Below are positions 12,319-22,760 of a stretch of DNA of 64,000 nucleotides, piece after piece; the stretch's first letter is position 1; each line of letters opens with the position of its first letter. Source of the stretch: Paguma larvata (lineage: Eukaryota > Chordata > Mammalia > Carnivora > Viverridae); NCBI GenBank assembly GCA_030068075.1, contig CM057836.1:66253788-66317787 (forward strand). Direction: 5' to 3'. Below the pieces are notes generated by a model. That model ran no database searches and was not told the DNA's origin. It was given only the letters and a program-made list of their open reading frames with translations. Position numbers and translations under genes: made by a program.

Positions 12319-12660
12319 AATTTTTTTTTTAAAATAGTCGCAGGGGAATGTGGAAGTATCCCTGTCTGCTGTGCCCAACATCCAGAGTAACAGGCAATAG
12401 CCTGGAGGCTGGCCCTGACCCATTGCCCAAGCTTGATGGCACAGAGCTGGACAGGCTGTGGCCACGTGCATGCCCTGAACTCAGCACTGGGGCAGCCTGG
12501 CCTAAGTAGATGCCCAAATCTGTGGTGACATGGAGGTGTGCATGCAGGCCTTGGATAACCTGAGGAAAAAGAGGCCCCTGGCAGAATTGGCCTCATAGAA
12601 TCAGCATTCTGGAGATTGTTGCAGGAACGTCTCACCAAGGGCCACTTTGTTCAGCCTGCC
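12319..12660. other. small GC-rich patch behind a T-tract; possible old retrocopy remnant
   Basis: A T-tract at 12320-12331 is followed by about 320 bp that is much richer in G and C than its surroundings. The longest open frame of the window (minus strand, 12099-12638, 179 codons) covers this patch. It also continues into AT-rich DNA with no change, and has no domain I recognise, so I judge the frame accidental. T-tract plus GC-rich body is the layout of a minus-strand processed copy, but no convincing target duplication or protein match is visible. Confidence 0.3.
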
Positions 12661-12685
12661 TGGTAGTTTTGGTTGTAATGGGGTT

Positions 12686-12893
12686 ATTTATTTATTTTAG
12701 ATATTTATTTATTTTGGGGAGAGTACAAGCTGGGGAGGGACAGAGGGAGAGGATGGAGGATCCAAGGTGGGCTCTGCACTGACAGGCTGACAGCAGCCAG
12801 CCCAGTGTGGGGCTCGAACTCATGAACTGTGAGATTGTGACCTGAGCCGAAGTCAGAACCTCAACGGACTAAGCCACCCAGGCGCCCTTTTGC
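12686..12893 (-). mobile_element. felid tRNA-derived SINE (SINEC/CAN type)
   Basis: A minus-strand copy: TTTA-rich tail complement, 'caagctggggagggacagag', 'gtggggctcgaactcatg' (complement of the B-box region), and the head complement 'aagccacccaggcgccc'. A short direct repeat, tggggtt, at 12679-12685 and 12894-12900 may be the target duplication. The downstream flank to about 12966 ('ggttgttataagactg', 'caaagcctggcccagag') looks like a MIR 3' part, so the SINE may sit inside a MIR. Confidence 0.9.
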
Positions 12894-13199
12894 TGGGGTT
12901 GTTATAAGACTGTCAGGTGACTGTCAGACTGTGTGTGAAATAATTAGCTCAAAGCCTGGCCCAGAGAAATGCATGTTGGTGTGGAAGAGGAAGGGATGGA
13001 TGTGCACGCAGTCCAGCAGGTGTCCAGCTGGCCAAAAATAACAAGGTTTCCGAAAAGGACAAAAGTCTGGAGGCTAGCAAATCTTCTCCATTTCCTGCTT
13101 GGAGGCGACTCTGTTAACCTCTGTCACTTGGTCTCACAATCTCTTCATCATTGGGCAGCACTCTCAGGTCACTTCAAGGAACTGAGGGAAAATAAGTCA

Positions 13200-15360
13200 G
13201 CCTAAAATTTCAAACCTAACCAAATACTTCTTCCAAGAATGAGGGCAAAATGAAAAAAACTTAGACAAAGACTGGGAGAGCTTACTATCCACAATACTTT
13301 ATAAAGGAAATAGATTACAGTATCAAGAAGAAAAGTAAACCCAGAGGAAAGGTCTAAGTTATAAATACAGTGAGAAGAAACTAAAAAAAAATCATAAAAT
13401 TTAACCAGTGATAGTGCTTTTTCCCCACTACAAATAAGGTAAAACTAAATTTTAAGATTATAGCAAGATATGTTGTAAAGTTCAAGTGTGATTAAATCAT
13501 ATTTTCAGGAGGAGTATATAAAGTTGAAGAATTTTAGACTTTGAGAAAAATTCACAGGTGAGAGTATATCTTAACACTTAGAGTATTAAGAAAAAATTTC
13601 AACCTTTAGCATCCCAACAAGGATATAAAAAGAAAGAGAAAAAACATTTTTTAACAATCTAATCAGAGGCAGGATAAGGAGAACAAAAGAAGCAGTGAAA
13701 TAAATGATAAGCAGAAACTATAAAGTAAGATAGTAGAAATAACTGCAAATTCACAACAAATATTGCCAAATAACAGGTAAATATTGTCAAGTTGCATCAT
13801 GTTGACTTTTGGTTGTATCAACCTGGTATGCTGAGCTGGTAGATACCTTGGTCTTACCCAGAACACTAATAAATTCTGAAAAAAAAAAAAGAAATATTTA
13901 AATGCATAATCCAAACAAATAATAACATACAGAGGGACTCCAAAGCACTAAGCAGTCTTTGTCAAAGAACAAAGACATTTTTGTCTCCACACTTTTCACA
14001 TATATGGATATCTCTTAAACGGTTTCAAACTCTGGTGGAGAAAAAAGAGTTACAGTGTATGAGGTTTCCTCTGTCCCCAGTAGAACAGAATAGGAACTTA
14101 GAGAAACACACCCACAAATGTGAAAATTTGATATATGACAAACATATCATAAACCAGTGGAGATTAGGAGCACTGGGGCGGCTCAGTTGGTTGAGGGTCT
14201 GACTTTGGCTCAGGTCTTAATCTTGAGGTTCATGAGTTCAAGCCCCACATTGGGCTCACTACTGTCAATGCAGAGCTGGCTTCAGATCCTCCGTCCTTCT
14301 CTTTCTACCCCTCCCCAAGTTGGGCTCTCTCACAAATAAATAAAACAAAAGTCTCTTCCTGGTCGAATGGCAAAATATCAAACAGCAACATATCAAAAAA
14401 ATTAACAAAGGCAACGGGAGAATATTTATAATCTGAGAGTAGAGATAAACATTTAAAACAATTTGCAAAAAAGCACAAGCTATAAAAGAAATAGCTAAAT
14501 CTCACTAAGTTAAAATTTAAAACTTCTTATAGTAATACACAAATAACATTAAAATAAAAGTCAATTTGAAAGAAGATATTTGGAGGACAAATAACTGTCA
14601 AAGAATTAGTAGCCCAAGAACATATAAATAAAGTTCAGTGAAACCCAATGGATGAATGTGGAAAACATAGCAAGAGAAGATTCACAGAAGAGGAAACCTA
14701 AATGGCCTCCAGAGGTCTGCAATGATGTTCAACTGATGCAGTAATCAGGAAATGCAAATCAAAACATGAAATACAACTTTACACTAATGTAACTGCAGAA
14801 ATAAAAATGATGACAGTGCTAAGTTGGTATACATGCATTTGTGAGAACATAAAGTATAGTTGAGGGCATGGGGAAATAGGGATCTCGTTCACTGCTGAAG
14901 GGGTGGAAGGTAAACCTACCTTGGAGGGAAATTTGGCAATATCTAGTAAACCAGAAGATTGTCTCTGCTGCTGTATAACTGCACAAGGAAATAGAACAAG
15001 AGCGTTCATTGCTAAGTCGCTTACAATGGTGAAAAACTGACAATGGTGTAAATGTTTTTTGGAGGAAAATTAAGAAATTATAGTATAGTCACATAATAGA
15101 ATATTGTAAAAAATATCAGGGTGAATGATTTTGTGTTCCATGTATGTGAAGTGATACCCACAGAATGGTAAAGTTTTTGTAAACTTTAAATATGCAATCT
15201 AGCACCCATATGGAATGATTTTATTTAAGAAAATGTGAAAAAACAGATTTACTAAAAAAAACAAAACAAACTTCGGATAGGTGGGAAGTAGATACATGAT
15301 ACATATATTGGTTTTATTATTTAAAATTTTTTGTATGTATGAATATTATATAATAAAAAA
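13200..15360 (+). mobile_element. old L1 (L1M-type) relic, sense, with 3' end
   Basis: Segments follow L1 order. An ORF1-end-like 'ccaaatacttcttccaagaatg' is at 13220. An ORF2 C-terminal-like 'aatttgatatatgacaaac' is at 14125. The block 'gaaatgcaaatcaaaaca' is at 14750, 'aatttggcaatatctagta' at 14928, and a poly(A)-like end lies near 15350. Stops occur in every frame, so it cannot encode a protein. It is interrupted by a SINE at 14168-14350. The boundaries are approximate. Confidence 0.65.
14168..14350 (+). mobile_element. felid tRNA-derived SINE (SINEC/CAN type) within the L1 relic
   Basis: A sense copy: head 'ggcggctcagttggttgagg', B-box region 'gagttcaagccccacatt', 'cagagctggcttcagatcc', the pyrimidine-rich 'ctctttctacccctcccc', and the tail 'cacaaataaataaaac'. 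It is shorter than the other copies. No clear target duplication remains. Confidence 0.9.
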
Positions 15361-15379
15361 AACAGGGAGACAAGATTGA

Positions 15380-15900
15380 TAGATAATCAGGACAAAACAG
15401 AAAAAAAGGCAAAAGATATCAATAAGTAATTCACTAAAGAGGAAACTTGAAAACCTAATAAATATACTCAGACATAATAATAACCAAGTAAATGAAATAA
15501 AAGCAAAAATAAAATGTAAATTCAGTCTATCAAATGGGCAAAAATGAAAAATTGTGAAAATACCAAATTGGTGAAGATGTAGATTAAGTGGACTTTGATG
15601 GAGTATAAATAACTATAATTCCTTTGTAAAACAACTTGATAATGTATAGCTTTAAAGATGACCATATCTTATGTATGAACAACAATATTATCCTAAATAT
15701 GCCTCATGCATATCATGCATATCAAGAATGTTCATTGCACTATTGTATAACCGGAAAATGGAAAACTAACCTAAATAAACATAAATAGAGGAGTGGCAAT
15801 ATTCAAGTCTATTCATGTCATGGAATACTATATCGATAAAATAAACTGACTAGGTCTGTCTGAATAATGTATCAACATTGGTAACTATACAAACTATATT
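15380..15900 (+). mobile_element. second old L1 3'-end relic, sense
   Basis: The same ORF2-end and 3' module as the element to its left recurs: 'atcaaatgggcaaaaatg', 'tggtgaagatgtagattaag', 'caagaatgttcattgcac' and 'catggaatactatatcg'. It is too diverged to code. It directly follows the tail of the previous copy in the same orientation. Confidence 0.6.
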
Positions 15901-15959
15901 TAATAAGGATAAAGTTAGTTCAATGTTACCTGTAACTTCATACTATTTATATAAATTAA

Positions 15960-16680
15960 AAACATATAGGCTCTCTATTCTGCTTTCTGATCTCTTTATC
16001 ATTAGACCGAGAACATGCTATCCTAATTACAACTGTTTTATAAAAGATCTTGATATCGTGCGAGCATATCTCTCTACCTTGATAATTTTCAGTAGTATTT
16101 TGCTTATTCCTGGTCTTTCTTTTTTTCAAATAAATTTTAAAAGTAGCTTGTGAGGGGCACCTGTGTGGCTCAATTGGTTATATGTCCAACTTCAGCTCAA
16201 GTTATGATCTCGCAGTTTGAGAGTTTGAACCCTGTCTTGGGTTCTGTGTTGACAGCTCAGAGCCTGGAGCCTCCTTTGGATTCTGTGTCTCCCCCTCTCT
16301 GCTCCTTCCATGCTCATGCTCTGTCTCTCTCTAATAGATAAAAACGTTAAAAAAAATTTTTTTAAAAAGGAACTTGTGAAAATTAATTAAAATGTGTTGA
16401 TATTTTGTTTGAATTACATTGATTCTATTGCTGTGGTAATTTAGAGAGAATTGCTACCTTAGTAAAAGCGAACCTTCCTACCCATAAAGATGATAATTCC
16501 CTCTATTTTTAAATTGTCTTTACCAATGTCTTTCAATAATGTCCAACTTTCTCAAAAAATATATTGTGTATATTTTGGTATCCTAGACACCTTATATATT
16601 TGTTTGGTACCTAATATCTCAACTTGCCCCCACATTGGCCACCCACCCAATTATATATTATGTTTTTGTTCCTTTTTAAA
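15960..16680 (-). mobile_element. old L1 ORF2 relic, antisense, interrupted by a SINE
   Basis: The plus strand follows antisense L1 ORF2. It has 'ctctctattctgctttctga', the 'ctaattacaactgttttat' counterpart of the 'gattactgtagctttgta' block, 'gaattacattgattctattg', and 'cctacccataaagatgat'. It continues on both sides of the SINE at 16154-16360. It is non-coding and its limits are approximate. Confidence 0.6.
16154..16360 (+). mobile_element. felid tRNA-derived SINE (SINEC/CAN type)
   Basis: A sense copy: head 'ggggcacctgtgtggctcaa', 'gacagctcagagcctggagc', 'tctgtgtctccccctctctg', and a degraded tail. The imperfect direct repeat at 16136-16153 (tttaaaagtagcttgtga) and 16361-16379 (tttaaaaaggaacttgtga) is the target-site duplication within the antisense L1. 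Confidence 0.94.
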
Positions 16681-18115
16681 ATGAAAGCAGTTCTCATTTG
16701 GGAGGTGAAAGAAGTTCTATCTCCTAACTTTTCTCTATTATTAATGAAGTTGTGGGTGATTCGAGATCATTAATATGTGCCAGATTCTACCATGAATGCT
16801 GGTCAGATATTACAGGAAAATTAATTGCAAAGAAAACACTTGTATGTCGAACGTGTCAGAAGCCATGATTTACTAGCTGTGTCTAGACGGTCTGATCCAG
16901 ATAATGGTTGGACAGCCTGGGTTATGACAGATGTGGCTGACTGATCATCATTTAAAGGCAGCATTAATAACATACTTTCGGAGAATGTAAACACAGTTAA
17001 GTGGAAGGCTGCTTGTACGAGTAAAGGCGTTGGAGATACTACCCTGATTGTGCTCTTCTTTCTCCCCAGTCTGCCTGCACACAGTCCATTCTAGTGTTAG
17101 GATTCAGAATCTGCCAAGTTCTAGGAGTATTTTCATATTACTGACCTACTGTTACCCTAAACAGCCATAAAAACTTCTATTCACGAAACATATCCAAAGA
17201 GTGCTGATTTATTACAGATACCGGTGTGGCCTTTTCCATCATCTTTGAGTCTGCCTATAGGCTCGAAGTTACCAGCTAAAAATAACAATTACTACTGAGC
17301 CTCAACTAGAGATAAGACTGACCATCTTTAAGACCTAGCATAGTCTAGACACTTAACAAAATGTGAGGAAAAATAAGCAAATGGTAAAAATAAAGTAGTT
17401 TTAGGGAAGCTCTGAATCTGGATCCGTTGCCTGTTTATCTGGGAGGGGAAACCCATTTGGTACCTAGTGGCACATTTCCAAGAATGTTTGATTCTTCCCA
17501 TTTGTACCATGAGGACCTTTGGGTGGTTTCAGGACTAAAGAAATGACCCTCTTTGTAGAAACCTTAAAATGTCCTAGCTTATGTCTATATTTCATATCAG
17601 GCAGCAATGAGTTGGAGAGATCTCAGCTTCTGGTGACAAGTTGTGAAGTAAAGTTTAGTGCTTAATGACTTAAAAAATACATTGTCTTTTGGTTTTTCTC
17701 CATGCACAATTGTAGTACAAACAAATCATAAAATACCTACCTACTATGAATTTTATTCAACTATTATATGTTGACTGACACATTCCTTTATGTTCCTTGA
17801 TGCATTTGGTTGGACTGTAAACCTTGAAGTGTCTTAGCATCTTTCCATGAAATCAAAGAACTGGTTTCTAGTTTAAAGGCCAGACAGGAAGTTACTCCTG
17901 ACAGAGAGGTACAGGATAAATCTCTAGCTTTAGAGTGTCGGAGGATACACATGCAGAAACACAATCATAAGATGGGGGATAGAGGCAAATCTGCAACATC
18001 ATGTGGTTACTACTAGAGGAGGAAGCAAGGCCAACAACATGCACCTTGCACAAAATCTCTTCCAGGATAAAAGCCAAAGCTCCTTAGCCATACCTTTGAT
18101 GACGGCTCTTACCTT
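16681..18115. other. unassigned unique sequence
   Basis: No gene or repeat family was recognised. The 16740-17055 part has a more complex, less AT-monotonous composition and several homeodomain-like TAAT words. It is discussed as a possible conserved element. Confidence 0.4.
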
Positions 18116-18129
18116 AAAAGGAATTTTAA

Positions 18130-18311
18130 GTGAGAGAAATCTGACTGCATGGACTTTAGTCAGTAATAATGTATCAGTATTGGCTCATTAGTTGTGGTCA
18201 ATGTATCCTACTAATGTAAGCTGTTAATAATAAGAGAAACTGAGCGGGAGGTATATGGTAACTCTTTGGACTATCTTTGCCTATTTTAAAAATAAAAAGT
18301 TTATTTACAAA
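18130..18311 (+). mobile_element. 5'-truncated L1 3' end with TSD
   Basis: The stretch follows an L1 3'UTR of the L1MB/L1MC kind: 'gtcagtaataatgtatcag', 'ctaatgtaagctgttaata', 'ggtatatggtaactctttgg' and 'aaaataaaaagtttattt' before a short A-rich tail. The 14-bp direct repeat aaaaggaattttaa at 18116-18129 and 18312-18325 is a perfect target duplication. The insertion is therefore only about 180 bp long. Confidence 0.82.
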
Positions 18312-18325
18312 AAAAGGAATTTTAA

Positions 18326-19233
18326 ACCAAGAACCTTTTGGAAAACAGTAATATGATGAAAACTTTGTTCTAACACACCAATATAAAGGCTACAAAACTT
18401 GCTAGACATAAGTTGTCAAAAAGAAGGGGACATATCTGATGTGTTGGGAAGATGGGGAAAGATGATTAATGAGAAAATAGCCTTGGCTTTGTGCACAGGG
18501 AGGTTGGGATGGGTCTATCTGACACCTGGGATATAGGGATTCCTGAAACTTTGGGTGTGTTGCAGAATTGGAGGTGGGAATGGACAGAAATGTATCCATG
18601 AGAACGTCAAGCCTCTGGAACAGGAGTGTGGGAAAGTACTCTGGTGGAAAGTTCCCTGAGGTAATTGTGACTGGTAGGGAGCAGCAAAGGCAAGAGCAGG
18701 TGTATTTTCCGCACAAGGTCTTAATTATTCTCCTTGCTCCATGGCTTTGTGTGAAGTTATTCTAGGCAAGTGTGTTAGCCGTGGCAGCAAGGGTGGCATC
18801 TTTTACTTTGGTGACAAGATCCTCTGTGCCTTCAGGGATGGCCAAATAGGGATGGCAGTAATAGCCATGTAAGAAGTGAACAACAGATATGAAATACCTC
18901 AGTGATCTCTGTCCCACCACCTGACTCAGAGAAGGGTAAGTTGAAAGGTCAAACCCATCAGCTTTCTCAACATCAGCACATTACAAGTCAGCGGAACGTC
19001 TCAAGAAACTGTGATCAATGCCTGATCTACAGCCCCTACTCTCTCTGCCATAGGTCAGAGCATCACTTGATTCTTCACTCAATGACCTGGCTCCACATTT
19101 CTTTTGTCCCTTTGGATTTTATCTCGTAGCTCTGATGTTTACTCTGTTCGGCCTCCATAGGATCTTGGTTCCATGCACAGAAAGGTGTAATGAGGATAAT
19201 ATTTGCAAATATTTAACTCATGAACTTAAAACT
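18326..19233. other. unassigned sequence
   Basis: About 0.9 kb of moderately GC-balanced DNA. Overlapping short frames on both strands (18402-18765) show no recognisable domain. Confidence 0.45.
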
Positions 19234-19675
19234 CCCCGATGTTTATAGCAGCACTTTCTACAATAGCCAAATCATGGAAAGAGACTAAGTGTCCATCAAC
19301 TGATGAATGTATAAAGAAGATGTGGTTCATATATACAATGGAATACTACGTAGCAATGAGAAAGAATGAAATCTGGCCATGCGTAGCTACATGGATGGAA
19401 CTGGAGGGTATTATGCTAAGTGAAATAAGTCAGTCAGAGAAAGACAGATACCATATGTTTCCATGCATAGGTGGACTTTGAGAGACTTAGCAGAAAGTCA
19501 TGGGGGAGGGGAACAGGGGAAAGAAAAAATAGAGGGAGGAAGACAAAACATAAGAGACTCTTAAATACTAAGAAAAAACTGAGAGTTGAGTGGGGAGAGA
19601 GGGTGACAGGCACTGAGGAGGGCACTGGTTGGGATGAGCACTGGGTGTTGTATAAAAACCAATTTGACAAAAAAG
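19234..19675 (+). mobile_element. carnivore L1, 5'-truncated: ORF2 C-terminus plus 3'UTR
   Basis: The frame at 19239-19481 is the C-terminal end of L1 ORF2p. It contains 'KCPSTDECIKKMWFIYTMEY' and ends near the usual L1 stop with 'CIGGL'. These 80 codons are uninterrupted, so this copy is younger than the other L1 relics except the 31.2-kb tail. The 3'UTR continues with 'ggggagagagggtgacagg' and 'gagcactgggtgttgtat', typical of carnivore L1. It cannot be active, because the endonuclease and reverse transcriptase regions are absent. Confidence 0.92.
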
Positions 19676-19699
19676 TTTTTTTTTTTTTAAAAAAAAAAA
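19676..19699. repeat. T13-A11 homopolymer junction
   Basis: A run of 13 T is followed directly by 11 A at the end of the L1. With the flanking 'aag' and 'ctt' it forms a perfect self-complementary stretch. Confidence 0.95.
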
Positions 19700-19783
19700 C
19701 TTCTTGCTTAAGCCACTGACTGAACCAAAGGTTTTCTTCTCCAAGAACATGTGCTAGAGTAGAACAGAACAGTGTGACTAGCA

Positions 19784-19985
19784 TAGTGGCTTTCAAATTT
19801 TTTTGAAGACCGTGACTTATGGGAAGAAACTCATTATGTGTCACAACTCCATCCCATACACAAAACTGTGCCACATAGGATGATTTTCTTGTCCTCTTTT
19901 ATTCTATTTTGCTTTTGACAATGCCTTTCATAATTCACCAAACTTACTTTGTAACACCCAGTGTGGAAATTAGCATTAAAAAAAT
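19784..19985 (+). mobile_element. probable hAT-type MITE relic (MER/Charlie group)
   Basis: It starts with 'agtggctttcaaattttttt', a hAT-style terminal block, and continues with 'tgtgtcacaactccatccc' and 'ttattctattttgcttttg'. These resemble a non-autonomous hAT consensus with 'cgacccactaa' repeats. The right terminus is poorly preserved. Confidence 0.45.
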
Positions 19986-20005
19986 AATAATTGTCAAGAA
20001 CAAAG

Positions 20006-20165
20006 ACAGCAAACTATAGTTAGGGCCCAGTGTACTGACTGATTTTAGAAAGTTTTATTGGAACACAATCATGCCCACTCATTTACATATTGACTATAGT
20101 CACTTTTGTATAGTTGCCAGAGAGACCATATGACCTAGAAAGCATAAAATGCTACAGACCTATAG
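20006..20165 (+). mobile_element. hAT-Charlie MITE relic
   Basis: The series 'agcaaactatagttagggcc', 'agttttattggaacacaatc', 'tgcccactcatttacatat', 'gagaccatatgacctagaaa' and 'gcataaaatgc' follows a widespread mammalian hAT-Charlie MITE (the 'ggcaaactatggcccgcgg' element). CpG decay has changed the GC-rich ends. The MER subfamily number is not assigned. Confidence 0.75.
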
Positions 20166-22179
20166 AGATATTAATGTATATAAAAATATGAAGGTCAATT
20201 ATAAATATGAATATATATTTTATATGTATACTCATTTATATACCTAAACTACCTTTCTTTTGTTCCAGGCTTGGGGTGGATAAACTTATTTTGTAAAGGA
20301 ACAGAAATATAGAGGGGTTTGTCCTAAATATTATAAATAAAATATCAGAAGACAGGTATTTGGAACTATAAGTAATCAAAACTAAGTAGTGGAGGAAGGG
20401 GAGAGTGTAACTGGATTTGGGCTTATGGTAAAAGGTGTTGATTTCGATCTATCCTTTCTTAACTGTGATTCACTTGAATGCTTAAAGTTTCTTACTGTGA
20501 CCTTTGGTCAATATCATTCCTTAAACTCTAGGGAAAAAAAGGCACAGTACAGAATTATTTCAGTTCTTGTCGTTTTAACCTTAGAGAAGATTTTCTATCT
20601 TAAGATCCGCTGTCTGTAGATAGGCATTATCACCCCCAATGTTAGCTGCACAAGAACGTATGCCAGTGGAGGGGTACATGAGTCTATATCATGATTTTTT
20701 GTGCTTATATATTTAGGAGAAATCTATTGATTACCTAATATTCAGTGCCCCGCCAAAGTGAAAAACACACAAAATCATGTAAATTTTCTGAGTCTGAGGG
20801 AGATGCAAAGTGACATTTCAGTATTAGCAAATTTATACAATTCTAATTTAAGCAAATTAGCAGTAGCTCTGTTTTAGGAGGTTAACAGCTTTTGTGCAGA
20901 AATGAGGTTAAGTAGTTTGTTTTGGTTTTGATAAGTCATCCTCACAAGATTGCATTTTTCTTATTAGCCGCCTTTTCATTTCAAAGGCTATAAGATAGTA
21001 TTAAAGGGATTATCTCAAATACTAGATGTTGCTTTCTATTTATGGTTTTAATCATGTTTCCAAATGATTTGCATTTGGCATTAAATTCAATATAACATTG
21101 AGTATTGGATATTGCCATCTTGAAGCTCCCACCATGGCTTTTCTTGTCGTTTGCTCTCACAGAAATGCTTATAAGGACGATAGGAATTGTATATGAATAA
21201 TCAGTGTCACTTTCCTCTTTCGAATTAAAGGCTTTATCAATGGAAATGGGATTAACTCTATAACACAAGTGCTTGAATAAACACTGTTAGTAAAGAGAAT
21301 ATGATTTCTATTACACTTCTCAAGAGAAGTAAGAGAAAGAGTAATAAGAGTTATCATGAGTGAGTGGTTGTACTATTATGGAGTAACAAACTAGCTTCAT
21401 GTGCTTGCTTGGAAATGAAGACAAGTTATTATAAAACAATGTCTAAGATTTTATATTAACTCCTTAACCACTATTATTTATAATTGAATAAGACAAGTTA
21501 CAGGAGGTTTCAGAAACAGGTCCATATAATTTAGGTAGGTCATGTGGATTTTTACCCTATACAAGTTAGGTGTCTTTAAAGTCCTATATCAATATTCTCT
21601 GTTCCACTCATCAACCCACCTAGCACCCTGGCAATCTAGAATACAGGTGGTTTGTCATATAAAATGTGGTAATCAGAAGACTCATCTAGATGTTAGAGTT
21701 AATGGGATATACACTATCTTAAAGTTATTATCCTTACGGACAGAAATGGAAATACTATAATACTTGAGTAGCTTGTGAATCACAGTATTCTCTTCACAGC
21801 CTCCCATGTTTGGAGATGTTAATTTTCTACTGTTGAGTAGTGTAGGTTGGGTATGTTTTCTGATACTGTTTGTAGATATGTTACCATGTGAATATGATTG
21901 AAGCACAGTCATGTGAATTGGGTTTCAGGGACAATGTGAACTAAAAGGGAAATATATTGTGGATGATGCCTAAAAAAACTAGAGGTCCAACAACAAGTTT
22001 GGTTGTTGAGTCTGACATGCTACAGACGCAGCTAAAAGGAATAAAAAAATGATTTTGGTTTAAGACATCTCAAGATGGTGTCGAACTAGAGACATAAGAG
22101 GGCACAGCATTGTTGCCTATTGGTTGTTATCAGAGAGAAACTCATGAAGATGCCTTGAGCTTTGCATGAAAGATTAATT
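20166..22179. other. unassigned AT-rich sequence
   Basis: About 2 kb without a recognised gene or repeat. Antisense frames at 20981-21268 and 21682-21912 lack any recognisable motif. Confidence 0.45.
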
Positions 22180-22760
22180 AATTTACTTATTATTTCATTC
22201 ATTCATGTTCATTGTTAACAATCGTTAATTGCATGCCTTCCATGTTCTAGGCACTAGATACATTTAATAGAACAAAACACACACAGTCTCCACTGTGAAA
22301 TTTACATATGAGTTAGGATGTACAGATGATAAAGAAATACATAGATTTTTCTCCATAGTGTAAGAAACACTATAAAGAAAAATGAAGGAAGACAGATGGA
22401 AGAGGGTGTGACAGAGGAGAGAGAGGTTTTATTGCCTTCTTGTAAGGCTGGTAGGATTTGGGAAGGTGAGAAGCTTCGTTTTAGAAACAGAGATATTGCA
22501 CCCTGTGAATACAGACAGGGACGATGTAAAAGAAAGAAACATGAAAACTTCAGCGAATTAAGGGAAACACCCTGGGAGGAATTCCTGATTAAGTGTGGAA
22601 CATGGGTTCTAGTATGAAAGTGAAGGCTTGGATTTAGATAGAGGCATGGATAAATGGAATGATTAAAATTGAGACTGGTGGAGAAGCCCAGGTAGCGGTG
22701 ATGTCATGATGTGGCCATGGGAGTAAGTGCTGAGATTTAGGTCAAGGACAGGAACATTGG
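22180..22760 (-). repeat. L2 LINE relic, antisense
   Basis: It begins with the complement of the L2 3' end ('ttcattcattcatgttcatt', 'gccttccatgttctaggcac') and passes 'acacacagtctccactgtg'. It ends with a block resembling 'gagactggtggagaagccc' and 'gtagcggtgatgtcatgatg', which fits the antisense L2 coding region. The copy is very diverged. Confidence 0.55.

Noticed and set aside
12099..12638. 179-codon antisense open frame, the longest of the window
   Set aside because: It runs without change from a GC-rich patch into AT-rich unique DNA, has no recognisable domain or signal, and there is no support for transcription. It is judged accidental.
13795..13885. short A-tailed segment inside the L1 relic, suspected as a tiny retrocopy
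   Set aside because: It is too short, has no clear target duplication, and could be part of the L1 itself.
19434..19874. 146-codon antisense frame
   Set aside because: It is the antisense of an L1 3'UTR and its T/A tract.
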